From Bacteroidales bacterium UBA3808 (GTDB lineage Bacteria > Bacteroidota > Bacteroidia > Bacteroidales > Paludibacteraceae), in assembly GCA_002369075.1 (NCBI GenBank), contig DFEG01000009.1, positions 7,748 to 71,747 of the forward strand: a stretch of 64,000 nucleotides of DNA. The letters run 5' to 3'. Position numbers and translations under genes: made by a program. Below are positions 18,049 to 29,919 of this stretch, piece by piece (position 1 is the first letter of the stretch; every line of letters begins with the position of its first letter). Under the pieces are notes generated by a model, which worked only from the letters and a program-made list of their open reading frames with translations, made no database searches and was not told where the DNA came from.

Positions 18049-18110
18049 TATAAGCCTTTTGTCTTTGAGCAAAGCGGTCTTTTGTCTTTGAGCGGCGAAG
18101 CCGCGGTCTA

Positions 18111-21485
<3,375 letters not shown>

Positions 21486-21571
21486 ATCTCGTTATTCTAT
21501 TTTTCATCTTTCATTTTTCATCTTTCATTTTTATTCCTCGCGCGTCATGCAGAATGCGCACAAAATTCGTG

Positions 21572-21603
21572 CAAAGATACAACTTTTTTCTGACATATGC
21601 AAA
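21572..21603 (-). promoter_or_regulatory. secA promoter
   Basis: Read leftward: TTTG (complement of 21600-21603), 20-bp spacer, TATCTTTG (complement of 21572-21579). It matches the Bacteroidota consensus and lies 87 bp upstream of the secA ATG. Confidence 0.8.
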
Positions 21604-21788
21604 TATTTGTGAACTTTTCCTGTTTTCTCTGCCATTTTGGCAGATTTATTTGCATAATTCATTGTTTTTTGCGTGCATTTACAGACAACAAGTAGCGCAT
21701 TTCCGAACGGCTAATTCAGGCAAAAAGTGTATATATACTATGTATATATACAGTAAAAGCACTCAATGTGCAGTTTTAGGGATTCATC

Positions 21789-21832
21789 CTATGGTGATCC
21801 TATGGTGATTGTATGGTGATCTTATGGTTTGG
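21789..21832. repeat. Four 11-bp tandem units
   Basis: Units at 21789-21799, 21800-21810, 21811-21821 and 21822-21832 share NTATGGTGATN; the last is degenerate. They lie just past the end of the small lipoprotein gene. Confidence 0.75.
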
Positions 21833-21851
21833 TCTCGGTATTGACCCTATA

Positions 21852-22211
21852 TCACCTCTGTTTCACATAGATATAGCGTTCTTCGCAGGGGTCGAAAAGC
21901 ATGAGGCGTATCAGGGTGTCGGAGATGAGCGTGCACTGACCGGGTTCATAGTCGTTAAGCGTGTCTGCATAAAGAATCCTGCCGCCGGAATCCACGATAG
22001 CGAGGTTATGCAGAAGAACCAGCCCACCCTGACGGAGCGTGTCGGCACAGAGGTAATAAGGCGTATTAGCAATAGGTTCGGAGCCCTGCCAGGCTGCGAA
22101 AGGAGAGTCCTGCGCAGGATAAGAGACAGGCCTGGAGCAGGAGGAATGGAACAATGCAAAATGAAAGATGAAAAATAGTAGTATATAAATAATAGTCCTG
22201 TTCATAGCCAT
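21852..22211 (-). CDS. Small lipoprotein, function unknown
   Basis: 119 residues; ATG 22205 (third codon) could equally be the start. The hydrophobic signal peptide ends in a lipobox-like FHSSC. About 95 residues follow, with beta-rich character (LVLLHNLAIVDSGGRILYADTL). Part of the signal peptide (LLFFIFHFALFH) is coded by a copy of the TTTTCATCTTTCATTT repeat. A TATCTTTG box lies upstream at 22231-22238. No family was recognised. Confidence 0.6.
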   Translation of the reverse strand: MAMNRTIIYILLFFIFHFALFHSSCSRPVSYPAQDSPFAAWQGSEPIANTPYYLCADTLRQGGLVLLHNLAIVDSGGRILYADTLNDYEPGQCTLISDTLIRLMLFDPCEERYIYVKQR

Positions 22212-22230
22212 GTTCTATAGATACCGAGTG

Positions 22231-22238
22231 CAAAGATA
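22231..22238 (-). promoter_or_regulatory. Leftward -7 box for the small lipoprotein
   Basis: TATCTTTG on the reverse strand. The position about 20 bp further upstream falls in the AATTGAAA tandem repeat at 22247-22283 and offers no good TTG, so the -33 element is weak. Confidence 0.5.
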
Positions 22239-22318
22239 CGATAAATAATTGAAAATTGAAAATTGAAAATTGAAAATTATAAAAAAAGCACACTTTTTTG
22301 TAAAAAACACGTGCGCGC

Positions 22319-22349
22319 TTGCGTATGTCATTTTTTTTTTGTACCTTTG
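22319..22349 (+). promoter_or_regulatory. Promoter of the lipid kinase gene
   Basis: TTG at 22319-22321, 20-bp spacer, TACCTTTG at 22342-22349; the ATG follows 55 bp later. Confidence 0.75.
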
Positions 22350-22404
22350 TAGCCGATTTAGATTGCACGAATATGTGCATAGTCATAGAAGACCTATTAA
22401 AAGT

Positions 22405-23319
22405 ATGAAAAATATAGCTTTTATCATAAACCCCGTATCGGGAAGCAAAGAGACACAGAACGCAAAGCGCAAGCTGCCCAAACTGATCATGCAGACGCTG
22501 GACGGCGAGCAGTGGATGCCTAATATCGCGTTCACGGAGTACGCCGGTCACGCGGTAGAGATGGCGCGACAGTACGCCCGGATGGGTTTTGACGCAGTGG
22601 TAGCCGTCGGCGGTGACGGGACGGTGAACGAGGTGGTTAGAGGAATAGTCGAAAGTCAAAAGTCGAAAGTCGAAAGCCGAACCGCCTTGGGTATCATCCC
22701 GATGGGCAGCGGAAACGGTTTTGCACGCCATTTGGGCATCTCCATCCGTCCGCAAAAAGCGATTGAGATGATCAACCACTCGGAGCCGATCTCGGTGGAT
22801 TACGGTCTGGCGAACGGCAGGCTCTTCGTAAGCACCTGTGGCACGGGTTTTGATGCACTGATAGCGGATCATTTTGCGGGCAGCAACAAACGCGGATTCA
22901 GCACGTATCTGCAGAACATCATCAAAGACGCGTTCTCCTACCAGCCGCAGACGTACCACATTGTGGGCGATGGTCTGGACGTGACGCACAAGGCGTTCCT
23001 TATCACATTCGCCAACGCCAACCAGTGGGGCTACGAGGCGCTCATTGCGCCGAAAGCAAGTATCCAGGACGGTAAGATGGATATCATGCTGATGTCGAGC
23101 CATGCGCTGTTAGGCAGCGCGAGTCTGGCACTCCGTCTGTTCGCCGGCAGCATTGACGACAGCCATTTCATGGACACGCTGCGTGCGAAAGAAGTGACGC
23201 TCTTCCGCGAGGAGGCGGCTCCCTTCCACCTGGACGGCGATCCCGTGGAGATGGACAAAGACATACATATCCGAATTGTAGAGGACGGTCTGAGAGTGCT
23301 TGCAGAAAAAAGGTTCTAA
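22405..23319 (+). CDS. Diacylglycerol/sphingosine-kinase-family lipid kinase
   Basis: 304 residues from ATG 22405; the frame is open upstream to 22270, but that part lies before the promoter. The DAGK catalytic domain shows INPVSGSK, VAVGGDGTVNEVV and PMGSGNGFARHLG. The C-terminal half has the family end LDGDPVEM. The lipid substrate is unknown (YegS/DgkB-like). Residues about 82-93 contain IVESQKSKVES, coded by a short repeat that is also found in the SpoU gene at about 28262; it sits right after the GGDGT strand, where the family has only a short loop. Confidence 0.9.
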   Translation: MKNIAFIINPVSGSKETQNAKRKLPKLIMQTLDGEQWMPNIAFTEYAGHAVEMARQYARMGFDAVVAVGGDGTVNEVVRGIVESQKSKVESRTALGIIPMGSGNGFARHLGISIRPQKAIEMINHSEPISVDYGLANGRLFVSTCGTGFDALIADHFAGSNKRGFSTYLQNIIKDAFSYQPQTYHIVGDGLDVTHKAFLITFANANQWGYEALIAPKASIQDGKMDIMLMSSHALLGSASLALRLFAGSIDDSHFMDTLRAKEVTLFREEAAPFHLDGDPVEMDKDIHIRIVEDGLRVLAEKRF

Positions 23320-23352
23320 AGCCCCACCCGACCTCCCCATAAGGGGAGGAGA
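23320..23352 (-). repeat. Short hairpin repeat, copy 1 (before dut)
   Basis: A CCTCCCC / GGGGAGG stem (23332-23338, 23343-23349) with flanking GGGTGGGG on the reverse strand. It is homologous, in opposite orientation, to the element at 23861-23894. The hairpin could also act as a weak terminator for the lipid kinase gene. Confidence 0.7.
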
Positions 23353-23375
23353 CAGGAAACAAAAAAACAAAAATC

Positions 23376-23810
23376 ATGGTTTTAAAGATTATCAACAAGA
23401 GCGCAAATCCGCTGCCGAGATACGAGAGTGCGCAGGCGGCAGGAATGGATATCCGTTGTAATATTGCGGAGGCGGTCACCCTGCAGCCCATGGAGCGGAG
23501 ACTCATCCCCACGGGGCTGTTTATCGAGTTACCCGCAGGCTACGAGGCGCAGATCCGTCCGCGCAGCGGGCTGGCGCTCAAACGCGGGCTGACCGTACTG
23601 AACACGCCGGGCACGATCGATGCCGACTACCGCGGCGAGGTGGGAGTGATTCTGATCAATCTTTCGGGCGAGGCACAAACCATCGAACCCCGAGAGCGGA
23701 TATGCCAGATGGTGATCGCCAAGCACGAGACACCGGAGATAGTGGAAGTGGAGGAGCTGAGCGACACCGAACGCGGCGCCGGAGGATTCGGACACAGCGG
23801 GAGGAAATAA
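23376..23810 (+). CDS. dut: Deoxyuridine 5'-triphosphate nucleotidohydrolase
   Basis: 144 residues, trimeric dUTPase. It hydrolyses dUTP to dUMP and keeps uracil out of DNA. Motifs in order: AAGMDIRC (I), [11 protein letters not shown] (II), [13 protein letters not shown] (III), RICQMVIAK (IV) and the flexible C-terminal arm [10 protein letters not shown] (V). All are intact. Confidence 0.97.
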   Translation: MVLKIINKSANPLPRYESAQAAGMDIRCNIAEAVTLQPMERRLIPTGLFIELPAGYEAQIRPRSGLALKRGLTVLNTPGTIDADYRGEVGVILINLSGEAQTIEPRERICQMVIAKHETPEIVEVEELSDTERGAGGFGHSGRK

Positions 23811-23815
23811 CCCAA

Positions 23816-24715
23816 ATGAAGATAAAAATAATCCACATATTATTGTTAACTGCGTTCCTTTCTCTCCCCCTGTATGGGGGAGTTGGAGGGGGCTTGTGTG
23901 CTCAGCCGCTGACGCCGGAGCAGGAGCAGCAGTTCTCGTACTACTGGTACGCTGCGCGGAACGCCATTGACAATGAGCGCTACGCGGAGGCATATGCCCT
24001 GCTTCAGTTCTGCCACGAGCTCAAACCCAACGACGCTCAAACCCTGTATTACTTAGGTATCATGTACCAGGGAATGGGCAAAAAAGAAGAGACCATAGCC
24101 GCGTATGAGCAGGCCTACCGCGCACAGGAGAAAGGAGCACGGAGCGAAGATCTGTTAGAGCGGTTGTTACAGGTCTATCTGGCTACCGGGCAATGGAAAC
24201 CCGCACTGAAGATACAGGACGAGATCGATACACAGAGAGGTTATGACGCCTATAGCGCGATCACCCGTTACCGCATCTACGCCTTAGCGGCACAGCCGAA
24301 AAAAGCCATCAAAGAGATTGACCGGTACCTCAAGACCGACCCGGACAACCTGCGGTTCCTGCTTTTCAGACTGGAGCTCATGGAGCAGACGGGTGCCAAG
24401 CCCAAAGAGCTGATCGGCATGTACAAGAAGATTCTGACGATGGACCCGTACAACCTCATGGTACTCAATAACTACGCCTATTACCTCGCCACCCACGGCG
24501 GCGATCTGAACGAAGCGGAGAAATTGAGCGCTACCACCATCCGCGAAGACGCCGACAACCCCGTTTATCTCGACACCTACGGGTGGATTCTGCACCTGAA
24601 GGGCAAGAACGACCTGGCGCTGTTCTATCTCTACCGCGCGCTGAACAACTGTCGCGACGACCATACGAAAACAGAGATCGAAAAACACATTGAGAGAGTG
24701 AAAAATGAAAAATAA
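23816..24715 (+). CDS. Exported TPR-repeat protein
   Basis: 299 residues from ATG 23816. A signal peptide is present but is modified: after ILLLTAFLSL comes PLYGGVGGGLCAQ, coded by a copy of a dispersed hairpin repeat. Mature residues hold about six to seven TPR helices (AYALLQFCHELKPNDAQTLY; VLNNYAYYLATHGGDLNEAE; YLDTYGWILHLKGKND). In Bacteroidales this TPR gene is followed by the DUF4292 and EnvC-like genes, as here, suggesting a shared envelope role. Confidence 0.85.
   Translation: MKIKIIHILLLTAFLSLPLYGGVGGGLCAQPLTPEQEQQFSYYWYAARNAIDNERYAEAYALLQFCHELKPNDAQTLYYLGIMYQGMGKKEETIAAYEQAYRAQEKGARSEDLLERLLQVYLATGQWKPALKIQDEIDTQRGYDAYSAITRYRIYALAAQPKKAIKEIDRYLKTDPDNLRFLLFRLELMEQTGAKPKELIGMYKKILTMDPYNLMVLNNYAYYLATHGGDLNEAEKLSATTIREDADNPVYLDTYGWILHLKGKNDLALFYLYRALNNCRDDHTKTEIEKHIERVKNEK
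23861..23894 (+). repeat. Short hairpin repeat, copy 2 (inside the TPR signal peptide)
   Basis: A CTCCCCC / GGGGGAG stem (23864-23870, 23876-23882) followed by TTGGAGGGGGCT. It is the same element as 23320-23352 in inverted orientation. It is in frame and codes LPLYGGVGGG. Confidence 0.75.
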
Positions 24716-25271
24716 ACTATATATACTGTTTATATGCGTAGTGCTGCTCAGCGGATGCGGGGCGAAGAAGACAGCCGTCAGCGGGGGCGGACCTGAGTCA
24801 GCAGCCAGCAGTCAGCAAGAGCCGGCTTGGCACACCTGTCTGATACAGGGCGCGCAGGCGAAAGTGAGCAACAACCACACGCAGTTGTCTGCCGCCATTA
24901 CCATGCAGACGGTACGCGACTCGATGATCGTAGTGAGCGTCATGCCGCTATTCGGCATGGAGATGATGCGGCTGGAAGTGACTCCGACCGAGATCACCGG
25001 TATCAACAAGATGCAGGGGCAATACGCCAAGACCACGTTCGCGGAACTGAACCGCAAACTGACCCCCACCCTCAACTGGGACATCTTCCAGCAGGTGTGT
25101 ACCGGCGAGTTACCCACCGGCTCCGACAAAGCAAGGCTCATGTACCAGTTCGGGGACGACACCATCGAGCTGGTGATCCACTACAGCCCGCGGCGGTTGG
25201 ACGTACCCGTGCGCGTGGAGGCACTACGGACAGACAGATACACCAAGATAGACGTAAGCAAATGGCTGTAG
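24705..25271 (+). CDS. DUF4292-family lipoprotein
   Basis: 188 residues with a lipobox LSGC (Cys18). The body has beta-rich LolB/LolA-like alternation: SAAITMQTVRDSMIVVSVMP, then MEMMRLEVTPTEITGINK, which matches the DUF4292 pattern. The start lies inside the last codons of the TPR gene (GAAAAATGAAAAATAA). Family function is unproven; a lipid- or lipoprotein-carrier fold is inferred. Confidence 0.8.
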   Translation: MKNKLYILFICVVLLSGCGAKKTAVSGGGPESAASSQQEPAWHTCLIQGAQAKVSNNHTQLSAAITMQTVRDSMIVVSVMPLFGMEMMRLEVTPTEITGINKMQGQYAKTTFAELNRKLTPTLNWDIFQQVCTGELPTGSDKARLMYQFGDDTIELVIHYSPRRLDVPVRVEALRTDRYTKIDVSKWL

Positions 25272-25297
25272 GGAATTGATAAATACTGTATTGATGA

Positions 25298-26488
25298 ATG
25301 ATGGAAGTGAGAAGTCTTAGATACATAGTATATTGTCTGGCCGTTGCGGTGTGCTGTAACACTGCGTCTGCGGAAACGGTGAAGGACCTGCAGAAGAAAC
25401 AGCGGCAGTTGCAGGAGGAGATCGAGCAGACCAACAAAATGCTCAAGCAGACCAAACGTGACGAGAGTGCCACGATGAACAAACTGCAGCTGCTGAACCG
25501 GAATATAAAGAACCAGAAGATCCTCATCCGCACACTGGACAACGAGATCACGGCGCTCAACCGTGAGATGAACCAGCTCTCCAGTACCCGTGATTCATTG
25601 CAGGTCGTGCTGGAGGACCATAAGACCGAGTACGCCAAGATGGTCCGTCAGAGCCATTATGCGCAGTTGCAGCAGTCACCGCTGCTGTTCCTGCTGTCAA
25701 GTGACAGTTTCCAGCAGTTGGTACGCCGGGCGAGGTACTTGCAGGAGTTTGCGCGTTTCAGGCAGGAACAGGTGCGGCGGATTGAGAACACGCAGGCGGA
25801 GATAGACACGCAGAACGAACTGCTGCAAGCCAACAAGACCGACAAACAGAACGCCCTGAGCACCCGCAAGCGCGAGCAGGAGAACCTCAAACGCGACGAG
25901 CGGAAACAGCAGAACATGCTGACCCAGCTCAAGTCCAAAGAGAAGAACCTGAGCAAGCAAATCCAGCAGAAGCAGAAGAAAGTGAACGAACTGAATAAAA
26001 AGATCGACGACATCGTCCGCAAGCAGGCGGAGAAGTCGTCCAAGACCTCGCTGACCAAGGAACAGCAGCTCATCGCCGGCGGATTCGAGGCGAACAAAGG
26101 ACGGTTGCCGTGGCCTGTGGAGAAAGGCATGATCAGCGGGCATTACGGCAGGCAGCAACACCCCGTCTATAGCCAGGTGACCATCGACAACAAGGGTATT
26201 TACCTGCAGACCGTAGCCGGCGCCAAAGCCCGGAGCGTGTATAAAGGCGAGGTAACAAGCTGTTTCATGGTGGGTGGCACATACGCCGTTATTATCCAGC
26301 ACGGTAACTACCGTACCGTCTATTCAAACCTCTCCAAACTCTCCGTCAAACAGGGTGACAAAGTCGAGACCAAACAGGCCATCGGAACCATCTTCACCGA
26401 CCCCGATCAGGATCAGAAGACCGAACTCTATTTCCAGATATATCAAGACAGAAACATTCTAAATCCCGAATTATGGATAGCACAATAA
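25298..26488 (+). CDS. EnvC-like murein hydrolase activator (degenerate LytM)
   Basis: 396 residues. Signal peptide at about 1-26. A long coiled coil runs from residue 28 to about 255 (KDLQKKQRQLQEEIEQTNK), then an M23/LytM domain at 265-396. Zinc ligands are missing: the first HxxxD site reads NKGIYLQT and the usual HxH reads YSNLS. Such degenerate LytM proteins activate amidases rather than cut peptidoglycan themselves. It is the third gene of the TPR/DUF4292/EnvC run. Confidence 0.88.
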   Translation: MMEVRSLRYIVYCLAVAVCCNTASAETVKDLQKKQRQLQEEIEQTNKMLKQTKRDESATMNKLQLLNRNIKNQKILIRTLDNEITALNREMNQLSSTRDSLQVVLEDHKTEYAKMVRQSHYAQLQQSPLLFLLSSDSFQQLVRRARYLQEFARFRQEQVRRIENTQAEIDTQNELLQANKTDKQNALSTRKREQENLKRDERKQQNMLTQLKSKEKNLSKQIQQKQKKVNELNKKIDDIVRKQAEKSSKTSLTKEQQLIAGGFEANKGRLPWPVEKGMISGHYGRQQHPVYSQVTIDNKGIYLQTVAGAKARSVYKGEVTSCFMVGGTYAVIIQHGNYRTVYSNLSKLSVKQGDKVETKQAIGTIFTDPDQDQKTELYFQIYQDRNILNPELWIAQ

Positions 26489-27000
26489 AGACATTTACCA
26501 TTTTAGCATGTACCATTTTGGCATTTGCCCTAAGCAGTTGCAAGAAGAACGACTGGGTGGAATGGAAAGTGCAGAACGACATGTGGCTGGAGGCGAACAA
26601 AACGAAACCCGGTGTTCAGGTGTCCTCTACCGGCCTGCAATACAAGATCATCGCCGACCCGCTGAAAGACACCGGCGAGGCACGGCCTAACAGCACCAGT
26701 ACCATCATCTGCGACTACACCCTACGGCTGATAAACGGCTACGTGGTAGAGCAGACCAACAACGCGACGCTCAACCTTGCCACCACTATTCCCGGTTTCC
26801 GCGAGGGCTGCCATAAGATCCATAACAGTGGCGATATAGAGATTTACGTGCCGGCTAAGTTGGGCTATGACTACAACGCCTTTGCCACCAACGACATGAG
26901 CAAGGCGGAGGGATCGGGAACCGAAGGCACCACCGGTTATATACCGCCTTTCTCCACCCTCATTTTTACCATTCATATCGGAGGCATCACCGGAGATTGA
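26473..27000 (+). CDS. FKBP-type peptidyl-prolyl isomerase lipoprotein
   Basis: 175 residues with lipobox ALSSC (Cys23). The FKBP core shows STGLQYKIIADP, IPGFREGCHKIHNSGDIEIYVPAKLGYD, and ends IPPFSTLIFTIHIGGI, where the canonical text is IPPNSTLIFDVEL. It may help fold envelope proteins. The gene overlaps envC by 16 bp. Confidence 0.88.
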   Translation: MDSTIKTFTILACTILAFALSSCKKNDWVEWKVQNDMWLEANKTKPGVQVSSTGLQYKIIADPLKDTGEARPNSTSTIICDYTLRLINGYVVEQTNNATLNLATTIPGFREGCHKIHNSGDIEIYVPAKLGYDYNAFATNDMSKAEGSGTEGTTGYIPPFSTLIFTIHIGGITGD

Positions 27001-27015
27001 TGGAATGATGGATTG

Positions 27016-27507
27016 ATGAAAGTTATTCGTAACATAGTATTCTTTATACTGCCCCTTGTACTGAGCGCGTGCGAGGGGACGACCTTCATGTCCTCCGTGC
27101 CGGCGTATCCGGTACGCGTGGTGATTGACACGCGGGCGGTGTTCGTGGACTTCACGCCGGAGAACTTCAATACCTACATTACCGTGAACAGAGAAGGCTA
27201 TTTTGAGAACGGGAAATTCATGCTGCCTACCTCCGCAATGGACACCTACGGCTACGGAGGCGTGGTGGTTTATGTGAGCCTCAACGGCTATGTGGCGTTC
27301 GATTTAGGGTGCCCTGTGTGCGCAGGTAAAGGCAAACGCAGCCCCTGTATGATGGACGGCATGTACGCGCGGTGCCCCGAATGTGGCGAGGAGTACGAAC
27401 TCGGCAGCGGCTACGCTCTCCCTAAGAACGGCATCAGCAAAGAAGCCCTGCGCAAACTGACTATTGTTAACTCCAACGGCAAACTGACCGTGACTCAAGG
27501 ACGATGA
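27016..27507 (+). CDS. Rieske-fold-like lipoprotein with a four-cysteine motif
   Basis: 163 residues from ATG 27016 (a TTG lies one codon upstream). Lipobox VLSAC (Cys19). The core has LGCPVC, a 15-residue insert with a further Cys, and ARCPECGEEYELGSGYAL, then a beta-strand end. Bacteroides proteins of the same layout are annotated as Rieske-like. The canonical C-x-H pairs are not present, so a zinc ribbon-like site is more likely than a 2Fe-2S cluster. Function is unknown. Confidence 0.65.
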   Translation: MKVIRNIVFFILPLVLSACEGTTFMSSVPAYPVRVVIDTRAVFVDFTPENFNTYITVNREGYFENGKFMLPTSAMDTYGYGGVVVYVSLNGYVAFDLGCPVCAGKGKRSPCMMDGMYARCPECGEEYELGSGYALPKNGISKEALRKLTIVNSNGKLTVTQGR

Positions 27508-27896
27508 TTAGCGAGAAAGAACTGATATCCATCGGCGTCCTCAAACGGACTCATTACAAGGACCTGCCGGAGTTTGTGTTCGTCCGCAGGGATGGTCTTT
27601 TCGTGCCGTTCAGGAGTGAGAATATATCCGAGCTGATGGGTGAAGAGGCATTCGTATTGCGGTCTGGCATGCAGAACGAAGAGGACGGGCTGATGACTTG
27701 GCAGGACCTCATGGGTTATACCGTGGAGGACGATGAAGCCGGAACCATCGGCAAGATAGCCGGGGTCGATGAGAGCACCATCAACACCCTCGCCACTCTG
27801 GAGGACGGACGACTCATGCCGCTCCACGAGGATTTTATCATAGAGATTGACGAAGAGGCGCAAGTCCTCCGCGTACATTTACCTTTTACTTTATGA
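27504..27896 (+). CDS. rimM: Short RimM-like 16S rRNA maturation factor
   Basis: 130 residues; normal RimM is about 165-180. The C-terminal PRC-barrel half is complete: TWQDLMGYTVEDDEAGTIG, INTLATLEDGRLMPLHEDFI, LRVHLPFTL. The N-terminal half keeps ISIGVLKRTH and DGLFVPF but lacks about 40 residues between them, including the KPHGIHGE segment. Whether this short form is active is unclear. It overlaps both neighbours by 4 bp. Confidence 0.7.
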   Translation: MISEKELISIGVLKRTHYKDLPEFVFVRRDGLFVPFRSENISELMGEEAFVLRSGMQNEEDGLMTWQDLMGYTVEDDEAGTIGKIAGVDESTINTLATLEDGRLMPLHEDFIIEIDEEAQVLRVHLPFTL

Positions 27897-28474
27897 GCGA
27901 GAGCAAGACCCCCAAACTGACGACCGCGGAGATGGGACGCATGAGCGTGGACCAATACCGCGAGGCGGACAAACTGCCGCTGGTGGTGGTGTTGGATAAT
28001 GTCCGCAGCCAACACAACGTGGGGGCGGTATTCCGTACGGCGGATGCCATGCGGATAGAGCGGGTGGTGCTCTGCGGTATCTGTTGCTGTCCCCCCAACC
28101 AGGAACTGCACAAGACCGCCCTCGGCGCCGAAGAATCCGTGGAATGGCAGTACTACAAAGAGACGCAGGACGCCGTCCGCGCGCTGCAGGCAGAGGGTTA
28201 TACCGTCTATGCCGTAGAGCAGGCGCATAACTCCATGACACTCGAAGAAGCCGCAGAGCAAATAGTCGAAAGTCAAAAGTCGAAAGTCGAACGCAAAATC
28301 GCCGTTGTTCTCGGTCATGAGGTTTTCGGCGTACAACAGGAAGTAATAGATATCTGTCAAGGATGCATAGAGATACCCCAATACGGAACGAAGCACTCGA
28401 TGAACGTGTCGGTAACGGCAGGCATTGTGATGTACCGCTTAGCCTCCTCGCTCCGGCTCGCGACAAAGAAGTAG
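27893..28474 (+). CDS. SpoU/TrmH-family RNA 2'-O-methyltransferase
   Basis: 193 residues. The SPOUT knot motifs are DNVRSQHNVGAVFRTADAM, VVLGHEVFGV, and IEIPQYGTKHSMNVSVTAGIVMYR, the S-adenosylmethionine loop. Target RNA is unknown (possibly TrmH or RlmB type). Residues about 124-134 hold IVESQKSKVER, coded by a repeat identical to one in the lipid kinase gene. The 3' end overlaps the U32 gene by 112 bp. Confidence 0.9.
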   Translation: MSESKTPKLTTAEMGRMSVDQYREADKLPLVVVLDNVRSQHNVGAVFRTADAMRIERVVLCGICCCPPNQELHKTALGAEESVEWQYYKETQDAVRALQAEGYTVYAVEQAHNSMTLEEAAEQIVESQKSKVERKIAVVLGHEVFGVQQEVIDICQGCIEIPQYGTKHSMNVSVTAGIVMYRLASSLRLATKK

Positions 28475-29919
28475 CCAAGGCGGCAGTGCAGGCGGGAGCG
28501 GATGCTATCTATATAGGTCCGCCGGCTTTCGGTGCGCGCCAGGCAGCGGGCAACAGTCTTCAGGATCTGGAGGAGGTGGTTCGCTATGCCCATTCTTACG
28601 GAGTGCAGGTGCTGGTGACGCTTAATACCCTGCTCCGCGACGATGAGTACCCGCAAGCGGTTGCGCTCGCGCACGCGCTATATAAAATAGGTGTCGATGC
28701 ACTGATTATTCAAGACCTGCACTTGCTGGATTTTGATTTGCCCCCCATCCGTCTGCACGCTTCCACCCAGTGCGACAACCGCACGCCCGAGCATGTGGCG
28801 CACCTGCGCGACTTGGGTTTCAAGCGCGTTGTCTTAGCCCGTGAGCTGTCTATTGACGAGATCCGTGCCATCCATGAGGCGGTGCCGGATATCGAACTCG
28901 AAGCGTTTGTACACGGCGCGCTGTGCGTCAGCTATTCGGGGCGGTGCTATATATCCGAAGTGCTCGCCGGACGGAGTGCCAACAGAGGCGCGTGTGCGCA
29001 GTTCTGCAGAATGGCGTACGACCTGCTGGACGGTTCCATGGACGAAGTGCTTGACGACCACGGCGAACCCATACACCAGCGATACCTGCTGTCCTTGCAG
29101 GACTTGGACAGGAGTGCGTATCTCTCGGAACTCATTGACGCCGGCGTGACGACCTTCAAGATCGAGGGGCGGCTCAAGGACGCCGACTACGTAACGAACA
29201 TCACCGCCTATTACCGGGATGCTTTAGACCGCTACGCTCAAAGACAAAAGACCGCTGCGCTCAAAGACGAAAGACCTGTTTATAACCGTACCTTTGTACC
29301 GGACCCGGCAAAGACTTTCCACCGTGGCGGGACGGATTATTTCCTGCATGGGCGTACCCGTCCCATGGCAAATTGGGAGACTCCTAAATCGACAGGAGAA
29401 TATATCGGCGAAGTGTTAGAGGCACGCGGCAACACCCTGCGCGTGCGGCTCAAGGAAGGTGTGACGCTCCATAATGGCGACGGACTGACCATCGGCAGCG
29501 AGGGCTGTAATGTTAACGGAGTGGATGGAAACATTATTCTCGTGAATAAAAGGTTTGCCCTTTCAGGGGAAAACCTACGGAAAGGGGCTTCCCCTCTCTA
29601 TCGAAATCTCGATGTGGAGTTCACAAAGAGTTTGAAGAGCGAGCGCCGGATACCCGTGGATATTCTGTTCCGCGAGACGGAAGAGGGTTTTGATTTGAAA
29701 TACTATCTGCCGAATGGCAAAATGGTACATAGTAAATGTATCAATGGTAAATGTTTTGAGCCCGCCAGGAATGCGCAGAAAGCACTGGACACCATCCGCA
29801 CGCAGTTAGCCAAACTGGGCGACACGCCTTATGTCGCACGCAACGTGCAGATTGAGTCCAAGCCTTATTTTATACCAATTAGTGTACTGAACGAATGGAG
29901 ACGAGAGACTACCCTCTGA
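28363..29919 (+). CDS. Peptidase U32-family protein (RlhA/TrhP-like), 3' part missing
   Basis: 518 residues. The family N-terminal block SLLAPARDKEVAKAAVQAGADAIY starts at about residue 27, so ATG 28363 gives a short non-family leader; no nearer start is available. HASTQCDNRTP, AFVHGALCVSYSGRCYIS and RGACAQFCR are typical U32 cysteine blocks, used in RNA hydroxylation and possibly an Fe-S site. The chain stops soon after LNEWRRE, where the family continues for roughly 100 more residues. The lost end appears partly in the next short gene. An in-frame repeat (YAQRQKTAALKDER) lies at about residues 292-306. Confidence 0.88.
   Translation: MHRDTPIRNEALDERVGNGRHCDVPLSLLAPARDKEVAKAAVQAGADAIYIGPPAFGARQAAGNSLQDLEEVVRYAHSYGVQVLVTLNTLLRDDEYPQAVALAHALYKIGVDALIIQDLHLLDFDLPPIRLHASTQCDNRTPEHVAHLRDLGFKRVVLARELSIDEIRAIHEAVPDIELEAFVHGALCVSYSGRCYISEVLAGRSANRGACAQFCRMAYDLLDGSMDEVLDDHGEPIHQRYLLSLQDLDRSAYLSELIDAGVTTFKIEGRLKDADYVTNITAYYRDALDRYAQRQKTAALKDERPVYNRTFVPDPAKTFHRGGTDYFLHGRTRPMANWETPKSTGEYIGEVLEARGNTLRVRLKEGVTLHNGDGLTIGSEGCNVNGVDGNIILVNKRFALSGENLRKGASPLYRNLDVEFTKSLKSERRIPVDILFRETEEGFDLKYYLPNGKMVHSKCINGKCFEPARNAQKALDTIRTQLAKLGDTPYVARNVQIESKPYFIPISVLNEWRRETTL

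Larger units (their letters stand above)
21486..21851. other. Intergenic region with secA promoter and short tandem repeats
   Basis: Contents in order: CATCTTTCATTTTT-type repeat at about 21496-21533 in the secA leader; secA promoter with TATCTTTG (reverse) at 21572-21579 and TTTG at 21600-21603; an AT-rich stretch with two ACTATGTATATATA-like tracts near 21730-21750; and four 11-bp units of the CTATGGTGATC type at 21789-21832. No gene was recognised. Confidence 0.7.

Noticed and set aside
29895..29919. Programmed frameshift in the U32 gene
   Set aside because: No slippery heptamer or downstream pseudoknot was seen in the overlap, and about 100 family residues would still be missing.
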